A program made the translations under genes and the position numbers. Shown here one piece after another: positions 28,268 to 35,513 of a stretch of 64,000 nucleotides of DNA. Numbering within the stretch: the stretch's first letter is position 1; each line of letters starts with the position of its first letter. Below the pieces are notes generated by a model. It was given only the letters and a program-made list of their open reading frames with translations. It searched no databases and had not been told where the DNA came from. Origin of the DNA: Candidatus Nanopelagicales bacterium (lineage in GTDB: Bacteria > Actinomycetota > Actinomycetes > S36-B12); contig JAGYJJ010000004.1 in assembly GCA_018402235.1 (NCBI GenBank), positions 1,358,539-1,422,538 of the forward strand, written 5' to 3'.

Positions 28268-30070
28268 CTACTCGCCAGGACCACGCGTGACGTACAACTC
28301 ATCGCGGTACTCGTTGATCAACTGTTCGGTCACCGGCTGCAGCGTGAATGGAAGGCGCTCTCCATCGGCGGTGCGAACCCAGGCCTTCGGTGGAACGGAT
28401 GCCGATGCCTCGGTGTAGTCAACGACGATCTTCGCGCCGGCAGGCACCCGGACGTTTAGGCCAACGTATTCCTGTCCGCCGCTGCTGTCGAGTCCACCGA
28501 TCTGGACATTCCAGCGCAACGCCCTCTTAGCATTAGAGCGGTACTCGATGCGCTCGGATTCCGTGTTCCACTGCTGCTCGACCTTGACTTCTGCCGGCAG
28601 ATTCAGTGGATGGCCGTTGACGTCGAAGCTCACACCTGGCTGATCCGACAACTGCAGAATGCGCGGTGAGGAGGGTGCAGTGGACTGGAAGAACGTGCCT
28701 TCTGCTCGACCAACGCTGAACAAGCTCGTGCTGTTGCTACGCAACTCATCAAGCAGCAGATACTGCGTCTCACCATTGGAAATCGCGTACAACTCCAAGG
28801 ACTGCTTTCTAGCGAGGTCGTCGGCAGTTACGGCGATAATGAAGTTCACCCCTGGAGAGACAGAGACGACGGGCTGGGTTATCCGCTCCTTGGTTGGAGG
28901 GTTCAGGGGAGAAAAGACTGTGTACAGACTCTCGTCCAGAGGCTGTCCTTCCTCATCTAATAACGCGAAAGAAATCGCATCCGCGTTGGCTGCTTCCAAG
29001 GAGGAGACCGTCACCAGCGTGCCCTGGTCTGGTCCGATACACACCGGACATGTTTGCAACCCTAGGGCTTCAGAGACCGGAACCAGCCCGATGCGACCGT
29101 TGGTACTGCCATCCCAGGTGATTCCGGGTGAACTCGGATTGAGCCCGGATGTGTACACGAAAGTGTCGTTGGTCGTATCGACTGTCACGGCACGCGCACG
29201 CAGGGGATAGTTGTTGTCGTAGACGGCGATGTCGTAGATTCCCGCGCCCCGGTCCAGGACCGCGAACGGCGTAATCGAGTGACCACCTTGATCGTTGAAC
29301 ATCGACAAGATGTACGGGGCGGTTCCTCCTGCTAGGTCGCGGATCAGTGTGTTCACCACTTCAGTGGGCGAAGTACTACCACGGTTGATCGCCTGGATAT
29401 TGGCGTTGAACAGTTGGGTTCCGAAGAGTCGAGTGATCGATTGCACAGCTGGGTTGCCCATCGGGTTCGCTGAGTTGATCGCCAACCCGGAGGCTCCGAC
29501 CTGATTTGCGGGGATCTGCCCGTTGTACAGCGCCTGTGAAGCAGCAGCGAATCCGAAGCAGTGCCCCCCGAGGGCAGCGGTTTCGATCATTTGAGTCAAC
29601 AACTCTGCGCCAAAGATGAGTTGACAATCCCCGGTCTTCGGATCGATTGATTTGGGATCACGACACACACCGTCACCGAAAGTGCGGCGCAAACTCAATG
29701 CGTTCAAGGGAGCTGGCGGAGCGACGTCATTCTTTTCGTATGCGTCGAGACTGAGCCGCGAGGGAGTGCCGTACACGAGTTGGGAGCTAACGAAATCTTG
29801 CCCCGATCCCCAGTTAGGAATCGGGAAGCCATGCGGATAGGGACGGAAGCCACTATCGACAATAAGCGTGCCTTGCGGCGCACCCTCGTTCAGTGGACCG
29901 AATAAATAGTCGAAGAACTGGGGATCCGCGGTCCACCCTGCGGGCGGCTTACCTCCGCTGACAAGGTCAACGGGATCGTTGTTCGCGTGGGCAGGCACGA
30001 GTGTGGTGAACACAAGTGCGGTGATGGACGCGGTGACGGCAAGGAATCGTGGCGTTCGGCGGCGGCGCAT
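28268..30070 (-). CDS. Large secreted protein with papain-like Cys-His-Asp pattern
   Basis: A 600-residue secreted protein. The ATG at 30070 (MRRRRTPRFLAVTASITALVFTTLVPAHA) gives a clean signal peptide; reading back to 30157 would only add repeat-derived residues. Around residue 170-180 is AALGGHCFGFAAASQALYNG, and about 100 residues later GGHSITPFAVLDRG...YDIAVYDNNYP. A Cys in a helix-start context, a His on a strand and an Asp-Asn turn resemble papain/C39-fold catalytic triads, but I do not recognise a named family. The C-terminal half is beta-rich. It is downstream of a secreted trypsin-like protease gene, separated by a palindromic repeat. Confidence 0.7.
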   Translation of the reverse strand: MRRRRTPRFLAVTASITALVFTTLVPAHANNDPVDLVSGGKPPAGWTADPQFFDYLFGPLNEGAPQGTLIVDSGFRPYPHGFPIPNWGSGQDFVSSQLVYGTPSRLSLDAYEKNDVAPPAPLNALSLRRTFGDGVCRDPKSIDPKTGDCQLIFGAELLTQMIETAALGGHCFGFAAASQALYNGQIPANQVGASGLAINSANPMGNPAVQSITRLFGTQLFNANIQAINRGSTSPTEVVNTLIRDLAGGTAPYILSMFNDQGGHSITPFAVLDRGAGIYDIAVYDNNYPLRARAVTVDTTNDTFVYTSGLNPSSPGITWDGSTNGRIGLVPVSEALGLQTCPVCIGPDQGTLVTVSSLEAANADAISFALLDEEGQPLDESLYTVFSPLNPPTKERITQPVVSVSPGVNFIIAVTADDLARKQSLELYAISNGETQYLLLDELRSNSTSLFSVGRAEGTFFQSTAPSSPRILQLSDQPGVSFDVNGHPLNLPAEVKVEQQWNTESERIEYRSNAKRALRWNVQIGGLDSSGGQEYVGLNVRVPAGAKIVVDYTEASASVPPKAWVRTADGERLPFTLQPVTEQLINEYRDELYVTRGPGE

Positions 30071-30128
30071 GGCGGATCGTCCCGTTAGGCAGCGGTCCGT
30101 GTCAAGTAGGAGTGTGACTCGCCTAACC

Positions 30129-30197
30129 CCCCGATGCGGCGTCAATCGTTGGGCCAAAATGCGAAGAATCGGCCCGACGATTGACGCCGCATCGGGG
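30129..30197. repeat. 69-bp palindromic repeat, copy 1
   Basis: Near-perfect palindrome: CCCCGATGCGGCGTCAATCG on the left, a short loop region, and the complementary arm ending TTGACGCCGCATCGGGG. It lies between the stop of the trypsin-like gene and the start of the papain-like gene, both on the minus strand. Three other 69-bp copies occur at 31937, 34017 and 35425. Confidence 0.85.
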
Positions 30198-30205
30198 AGG
30201 AGGAA

Positions 30206-31678
30206 CTAGCGGACGCGCACAGCTTTCGACAGCGGTGATGGAACCGACGTTCCTTGCGGAGTTACTGCAACCACCCGGAATCGGTACCTGTCCGGTTCAA
30301 GGCGCACGCGGCACTGCAGCGGCGACGCGCTCGCATCGATCGTGCACAGCGTCTTGCCCTTGGGTGTGGTGACGCGGTACTCGCTCACGCCTGGGTAATC
30401 GACGGGGGCAACGCGGATACGCACCGGCTTCTTGCGGGTGGTGGCTTTCAGTACCTTCGCGCTGGGAGCTGAAGCGCGGAGCATGGTGGCGTCGGGTGAG
30501 AGAGTGGCATCGCCCTCGTTTTGGGCGTTGCGCGCACGCACGGATAGTCCAACAGCTCCAGTGTTGCCGGTGGGGAAGGTGCAGATCGTGTCTGCGGTGG
30601 TGCACAGCAGCGCGCCGTTCGCGTCGAGGACGTCGTAGCCCACGACCGTTTGCGCAGAATCAGCAGGAGGTGCCCACCACACCGTTGTCGATTCCTGCAC
30701 GCGCGCGGCCTTCACCTCTGCTGGCCTGCTGGGAATAGTTGGCTGCCCGGCAACAGTGAGTGCTTGGTTGGCTAGTTGCCGGTAACTCATTCCGGTGAAA
30801 CCGATCATGCCAGGACCCGGTAAGCCGTTGCACGAACCACCGGCGATGTTGCCCAGCAGTAGCGGTGTTCCGTTATCGATCACGAAACGCGGGCCACCGC
30901 TGTCACCCGCGCACGCATCGATCCCGGAATTTCGTGCAGACAAGATCGCCAGTCCGCTCGAACCACGAAAGCTATCAACCACGCGCAAGATCGGTAGTGC
31001 GGCTTCGCGTGGGATGTCGGTGGTGCGTTGAGTAGGTGAAGGAAAGCCGTAACCGATAGCAGATACGGGTGTTCCCGCATTCAGCCAGCGCGCAAGTTCG
31101 ACCGTGGTCGCCAGGCGCCCGAAGGTCACGCTGCCGATGGGTGAGTCGAGGACAACGAAGGCGATGTCGTCCGCGGGAACTTCGGTGCCGTTCAGTCGAA
31201 AACCATCAACTACGAAGCTTTGAACAACGCGCACCGGTGTTGCGCCTTCCACGCCCGCGCTCGTTACGCGAAACGGGCTACCGGGATTGACCACAGCGAA
31301 CGAAGCTGGATCGATGTATTCGCCGGTGCGTTCATCGATGACGCAATGCGCGGCGGTCATCAACACGGTTGGCTTCCACACGGCCGCGGTGCAGATGCCA
31401 AACGAACCTGGGCGGAGGGAAATGATCGCCGCCGCGAAGGGGGTGCCCGTGGCATCGCCGGCTGCCATGAGGCGCGGATCGCGCAGCGAGTTAGTGCGTG
31501 CAGGCGATGGGAGCGTCGTCGTCGTTGTTGACGTCGTTGTAGTCGAGGAGCCCGAGACATGCGTTGGCGCCGCGACCGAAGCCTGTGCGAGCGGTGTTAA
31601 GAACAGGACGCTCGCAAGGGCCGCGGTGACGGCGCCAACGATGTTGAATGCTGGTTGCGCGCGAAGGCGCGACCTCAC
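30206..31678 (-). CDS. Secreted trypsin-like serine protease with fibronectin-like repeats
   Basis: A 490-residue protein. A GTG at 31678 overlaps the stop of the Cys-rich small gene (TAGTG) and opens a signal sequence (VGAVTAALASVLFLTPLAQA), then a Ser/Thr linker. The S1 protease domain has the triad MTAAHCVID, DDIAFVVLD and ACAGDSGGPRF, with trypsin-like GNIAGGSCNG near the pocket. Two fibronectin-III-like modules follow (about 330-490). Likely an exported peptidase with binding modules. Reading upstream of 31678 gives an improbable arginine-rich extension. Confidence 0.8.
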   Translation of the reverse strand: MRSRLRAQPAFNIVGAVTAALASVLFLTPLAQASVAAPTHVSGSSTTTTSTTTTTLPSPARTNSLRDPRLMAAGDATGTPFAAAIISLRPGSFGICTAAVWKPTVLMTAAHCVIDERTGEYIDPASFAVVNPGSPFRVTSAGVEGATPVRVVQSFVVDGFRLNGTEVPADDIAFVVLDSPIGSVTFGRLATTVELARWLNAGTPVSAIGYGFPSPTQRTTDIPREAALPILRVVDSFRGSSGLAILSARNSGIDACAGDSGGPRFVIDNGTPLLLGNIAGGSCNGLPGPGMIGFTGMSYRQLANQALTVAGQPTIPSRPAEVKAARVQESTTVWWAPPADSAQTVVGYDVLDANGALLCTTADTICTFPTGNTGAVGLSVRARNAQNEGDATLSPDATMLRASAPSAKVLKATTRKKPVRIRVAPVDYPGVSEYRVTTPKGKTLCTIDASASPLQCRVRLEPDRYRFRVVAVTPQGTSVPSPLSKAVRVR

Positions 31679-31794
31679 TAGCGGCAGGTGCAGCGCTGGG
31701 GTTCGGGGACGTCGGCCATGACCTCGTCCACGTGCGCGCCGCAGCCACTCCACGTGACCTTTCCGCATTGGCGGCATGGAGCGGGACTGCACAT
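31678..31794 (-). CDS. Small Cys-rich (zinc-finger-like) protein
   Basis: A 38-residue protein, MCSPAPCRQCGKVTWSGCG then AHVDEVMADVPEPQRCTCR. Four Cys in the first 18 residues and two at the end suggest a zinc site. I know the family only as a small actinobacterial protein of unknown function with a conserved CGKxTWxGCGxHVD pattern. Its stop overlaps the GTG of the protease gene. Confidence 0.7.
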   Translation of the reverse strand: MCSPAPCRQCGKVTWSGCGAHVDEVMADVPEPQRCTCR

Positions 31795-31936
31795 AGGGCA
31801 CTCCTTCACGTTGTGGGTCTGCTGGAGGCTGGGCCGGCAGATCCGGGGTGTTCTTGTCCGGACAAGGGTACCCCGGGGGGTATACGTCGTGCAAGCCGGC
31901 TCACCCCATTCTGTGTCCAGTCCTCCCCAACGCTTC

Positions 31937-32005
31937 CCCCGATGCGGTGTCAATCGTCGGGCCGATCTGGGCGATTTTCGCCCGACTACTGACCCCGCAT
32001 CGGGG
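31937..32005. repeat. 69-bp palindromic repeat, copy 2
   Basis: Same element as at 30129, with arms CCCCGATGCGGTGTCAATCG and ACTGACCCCGCATCGGGG. It sits between divergent genes (Cys-rich small gene and VanZ-like gene), so it cannot be a terminator for either. Its right end supplies CGGGGAGGA, which is well placed as the ribosome site for the GTG at 32013. Confidence 0.85.
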
Positions 32006-32012
32006 AGGACGC

Positions 32013-33180
32013 GTGTGTGGTTCGGTACTCCTCGTGCGGATCTGGCTGACCGAGGCGGCGATCGCTTTCGGCCTGTTCTTTGCTCTGACGTTCCTGTTCG
32101 TCTCTTGGTTCGTTTCTCGACAATATGCACGATACGGGCGCTTCGCTGGATGGCCGGCGCTGGTCTCCGCGGCCGTAGTCCTCTACGGCTCGGCGCTGAT
32201 TGCGTTCACGATGTTTCCGCTGCCGAATTTTTCGGGTGGGTATTGCGAGCGGCGGGCCGGGCGCTCGGCGTGGCAGTTGGTGCCGCTGGCGTCGCTGGAC
32301 GACGTCTCTGCGTATGCCGCGTCCAACGGCGTGATCGCCACGCTGTTCTCCGGTGTCTTCTTGCAAGTGCTGATGAACGTGATCTTCTTCGTGCCACTCG
32401 GCTTTTTCCTTGCGTATCGATCCCGGCGCTCACTGCCGTTCGCATTCGCGGTGTCACTCGGCATTTCGCTGCTGATCGAGTTCACGCAGGGCACAGGTTT
32501 GTGGGGATTGGTCGAGTGTCCGTACCGACTCGCCGACGTCGACGACGTCATCACTAACACAAGCGGCGGTGTGCTCGGGTGGTTCATCGGTCTTGCGCTG
32601 CGCCGCGTGCTGCCTGATCCCACACCGCATCGCGAACCTGACCCCGGACCGCCGGGGCCGGTGCGACAAGCAGTGGGCGTGCTGCTGGACGTGCAGATCT
32701 ACCTCGTGGTGCAAATAGGTGTTTTCGCGCTGGCAAATCCTGCGCTGCAGGGGATCGTCGACCTCAACTCGCGCTACGTCTTCGAGGTTGCTCGTCACGC
32801 TCGTCACGTTGACGTTGTTTGTGTTCATTCCAAGGCTGCGCCGTGATCGGGCCAGCCCCGGTCTTGCATCCGTGCACTTAGCTGTTGTGCGCAAGGGCGA
32901 TCATGCGCGGCCCGCAGTGTTGTGGTCGGTGATCGTTCGGTGGATGGTGCGCTGGCTGCCCGTTTCGTTTTTCGGACTCGCTGCGCTGCTGGTCATTTTG
33001 CCGATCGAAGCGATCGTGTCCTGGCGGGCTGGGCAGCATCGGTCGATCGCGTCGATGCTCTCGCGCACGCTACTTGTCACTCGCGAGTCGGTTGGCCGGG
33101 AGCATGTATCCGAAGATGGGCGTGTTAGTGGCAGCGCTGCTGGCGCGAATCGGAGTGATGCGGCGGCGGGCGACCTCTAG
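32013..33180 (+). CDS. VanZ-like protein with C-terminal RDD-like domain, frameshifted
   Basis: Membrane protein. The VanZ-like part (32013 to about 32580) has helices such as FGLFFALTFLFVSWFV and ALIAFTMFPLP, plus the family pattern NVIFFVPLGFFLAY...LGISLLIEFTQ and DVDDVITNTSGGVLGW. A linker leads into an RDD-like part, LLDVQIYLVVQIGVFAL. One extra G near 32786 shifts the frame, after which LLVTLVTLTLFVFIPRLRRDRASPGL continues. Joined length is about 389 residues. VanZ is linked to teicoplanin resistance in enterococci, but here only the fold is implied. Confidence 0.75.
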
Positions 33181-33190
33181 CCTGTACAAC

Positions 33191-34072
33191 GTGCACAAGC
33201 CCTCGGATTGCGTTGCCGTGGCGTGCCGTGCGATGCACTCCGCCGGCGGACCGGTGCCGTTAGCTGAGTTAGCCGATCTCGCTGACTGCAGTACGCGCCA
33301 ACTTCAGCGAGATTTCGACGACGTCCTGGGCGTATCGCCCCGCCAGTACGGCGCGAGCGTGCGCGCGATGAACGCCCGTCACACGCTGCGGTCCGCGGAC
33401 TCGGTTGCCGATGCGATTTACGACGCCGGGTACGGCTCGGTTCGTGCGTTCTACGAGAAGGCGTCGGCGCGACTGGGCATGACGCCATCGGACTTCATCG
33501 CCGGAGCACCACAGCATCTATTGCTGTGGTCCACGTGCGACTCCGCCGTTGGCCCGCTGACATGCGTTGCCGGACCGCGAGGTATCTGCTTTCTGACTCA
33601 TCCCGGTGCCGCGGGGTACTCGGGATCCGACGACGAAGCCCGGATCCGCGAGGAGTTCCCGCACGCGATTCTCGAACGCGATGACAAGGCGATGCGCGAC
33701 GTCATGCGCGCACTGCGGCTGATCGCCGAGGGTAAGCAGGCACCGGACCTACCCGTGGACGTAACCGGCACCGCATTTCAAGCGCGTGTGTGGGCGGCGC
33801 TGCGCGAAATCCCGTACGGCGAAACCCGTACCTATTCCGACATCGCCGAAGAGATCGGCGAACCCGCAGCCATTCGCGCAGTGGGAAGTGCGTGCGGGGC
33901 GAACCGAGTGCCGCTGACGATTCCCTGCCATCGGGTGATCCGCACCGACGGAACCCTCGGCGGTTTCGGCTGGGGCTTAGAGGTCAAGGAGTCCCTCCTC
34001 GCGATCGAAGCCTCTCCCACGATGCGGTGTCAGAGGTCGGGCCCAAATTTGAAAAATTGGCCCGACGAGTGA
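33191..34072 (+). CDS. Ada-type protein: AraC helix-turn-helix plus O6-methylguanine-DNA methyltransferase
   Basis: A 293-residue protein combining an AraC-type DNA-binding domain (about 1-110, PLAELADLADCSTRQLQRDFDDVLGVSPRQY) with the methyltransferase domain: RVWAALREIPYGETRTYSDIA and the acceptor Cys in NRVPLTIPCHRVIRTDGTLGGFGWG. The N-terminal zinc/methylphosphotriester domain of full-length Ada is absent. The GTG at 33191 follows the upstream stop by 10 bp and gives a compact N-terminus. The last 17 codons lie inside a 69-bp palindromic repeat that supplies the stop codon. Confidence 0.88.
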   Translation: MHKPSDCVAVACRAMHSAGGPVPLAELADLADCSTRQLQRDFDDVLGVSPRQYGASVRAMNARHTLRSADSVADAIYDAGYGSVRAFYEKASARLGMTPSDFIAGAPQHLLLWSTCDSAVGPLTCVAGPRGICFLTHPGAAGYSGSDDEARIREEFPHAILERDDKAMRDVMRALRLIAEGKQAPDLPVDVTGTAFQARVWAALREIPYGETRTYSDIAEEIGEPAAIRAVGSACGANRVPLTIPCHRVIRTDGTLGGFGWGLEVKESLLAIEASPTMRCQRSGPNLKNWPDE

Positions 34073-34085
34073 CACCGCATCGGGG
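34017..34085. repeat. 69-bp palindromic repeat, copy 3
   Basis: Arms CCACGATGCGGTGTCAGAGG and GAGTGACACCGCATCGGGG around an AT-rich centre. It overlaps the 3' end of the Ada-type gene and contributes its tail and stop. Its right edge CGGGGAGAAG precedes the DMT gene start. Same length as the other copies. Confidence 0.85.
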
Positions 34086-34110
34086 AGAAGTGGGGGTCAA
34101 GCGGGGAGGG

Positions 34111-35043
34111 GTGCAACGCGGAACGGCCGGGCAGTGGTTGCCGTTCTATCTCGTCCTCGCGCTGATCTGGGGCTGCTCGTTTCTGTTCATCAACGTCGGT
34201 CTGGAATCCTTCACCCCGGCCGGGGTTGCGTTCACCCGCATCGCGTTCGGCGCCATCACGCTGATCATCATCAGCATCCTGACCCGCACGCCGATCCTGC
34301 CGCGCTGGTCGTGGAAGTACGTATTCGTCGCATCGATGCTGTGGGCGTCGATCCCGTGGATGCTGTTCGGGTTCGGTCAGCAGTATGTAACCAGTGCGCT
34401 GGCCGGCATCATCAATGGCGCAACACCACTCATGACACTGCTCGCGATTCTCATCGCGTTCCCCGAGGAGAAGCCAACGCGGCAACGCATCTTCGGTCTC
34501 ACACTCGGATTCCTGGGCATTCTCGTGGTGGTCGGTGTTTGGAATCTCGTCACCGACGGTGAGCGCAGCAATCTGGTCGGCATCGGCGCACTCGTGGTGG
34601 CGATCGCGTGCTACGGCTTGGCTTTCCCGTTCGCGCGCCGCTATCTGTCCGGTACGGGGACGCGTCCAGCACCGAACCCGATCGCGCTGGCAACCGGATT
34701 GATGATCGGCGGATTGCTTGTGACCGGCCCGGTTGTTTTGGTGACGGGTGTTACCCGCGAGGGACTGCAGGACGTGAGTGCGTCGTCGTTGTGGTCATTG
34801 ATCGCGTTGGGAGTTCTCGGCAGCGGAATCGCGTACGTACTTAACTTCGTGGTGGTGCAGCGCAGCGACGCGACCACTGCCAGCACCGTCACCTATCTGA
34901 CGCCGCTTGTAGCGGTGATCGTCGGCGCGCTCGTGCTGAGCGAACGCATCACGTGGAATGAGCCGGTGGGTGCGCTTCTTGTGATCGCTGGCGCAGCGAT
35001 CGCCCAAGGGCTCATTCAACGGCGAGATCAGCACGACAACTAG
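34111..35043 (+). CDS. EamA/DMT-family transporter
   Basis: A 310-residue polytopic protein with ten hydrophobic segments in two EamA repeats: LVLALIWGCSFLFINVGLESF with FTRIAFGAITLII, and the second repeat ending VTYLTPLVAVIVGALVLSE. Probably a metabolite or drug exporter of unknown substrate. Starts at GTG 34111 or GTG 34090 are both possible; 34090 has GGGGAG from the adjacent repeat as ribosome site, whereas 34111 has an abutting GGGGAGGG. Confidence 0.85.
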   Translation: MQRGTAGQWLPFYLVLALIWGCSFLFINVGLESFTPAGVAFTRIAFGAITLIIISILTRTPILPRWSWKYVFVASMLWASIPWMLFGFGQQYVTSALAGIINGATPLMTLLAILIAFPEEKPTRQRIFGLTLGFLGILVVVGVWNLVTDGERSNLVGIGALVVAIACYGLAFPFARRYLSGTGTRPAPNPIALATGLMIGGLLVTGPVVLVTGVTREGLQDVSASSLWSLIALGVLGSGIAYVLNFVVVQRSDATTASTVTYLTPLVAVIVGALVLSERITWNEPVGALLVIAGAAIAQGLIQRRDQHDN

Positions 35044-35097
35044 GAACCGCGTACTCGGATGGTCCACTGCAGCTGGCGGAAGCACCGGATCGTGACG

Positions 35098-35358
35098 TCA
35101 ACGCAGTACGTCGATGTCTCGGCCTTCGTCGAGCATCGCGAGAACAGCCGAGGTGTCGTTTATGTCGATGCCGGGCTTGACCGGGCCGCCTTTCCAGCGC
35201 GGCAACTCCGGGAGTGCTTCAGCCTCCACTGAGTTCGATTCGGCGACGAAACGCCGGAGTGCCTCGGAGATCACTGACCCGACCGACCCGTGCGAGCGTG
35301 CGGCGAGGACCTTGGCTTCCTCGTACAGGTGATCGTCGATGGTGACCGTGGTACGCAC
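35098..35358 (-). CDS. Orphan VapB-like antitoxin
   Basis: An 86-residue protein opening MRTTVTIDDHLYEEAKVLAARS, a ribbon-helix-helix DNA-binding domain, followed by a Pro/Trp-containing tail that would bind a toxin (LPRWKGGPVKPGIDIND). No PIN or other toxin gene is found on the minus strand downstream, so it is an orphan or autonomous regulator. The GTG start is preceded by TAAAGT six bases upstream, a leaderless arrangement. Confidence 0.8.
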   Translation of the reverse strand: MRTTVTIDDHLYEEAKVLAARSHGSVGSVISEALRRFVAESNSVEAEALPELPRWKGGPVKPGIDINDTSAVLAMLDEGRDIDVLR

Positions 35359-35382
35359 GTGTGCACTTTAGCATCAGCACCG

Positions 35383-35396
35383 TGCATCAAGATGCA
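35383..35396. promoter_or_regulatory. Palindromic operator candidate for the orphan antitoxin
   Basis: TGCATCAAGATGCA is a perfect palindrome just upstream of the -10 hexamer (TAAAGT on the minus strand, 35365-35370) of the orphan antitoxin gene. The position fits autorepression by a ribbon-helix-helix protein. Confidence 0.5.
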
Positions 35397-35424
35397 CACT
35401 CTCGCGTGAGGCAAGCACGAAACC

Positions 35425-35493
35425 CCCCGATGCGGTGTCAGAGGTCGGGCCAAAATTTGAAAAATGGGCCCAACGATTGACACCGCATCGGGG
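35425..35493. repeat. 69-bp palindromic repeat, copy 4
   Basis: Arms CCCCGATGCGGTGTCAGAGG and GATTGACACCGCATCGGGG around an AT-rich centre that almost matches copy 3. It lies between two minus-strand genes, upstream of the orphan antitoxin and downstream of the surface-protein stop. Confidence 0.85.
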
Positions 35494-35513
35494 AGAAGTG
35501 GGGGGAGGCAGCG

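Noticed and set aside
34641..35085. Minus-strand frames opposite the DMT transporter that might hold a toxin for the orphan antitoxin
   Set aside because: None shows PIN or RelE-type motifs; they mirror the transporter's coding sequence.
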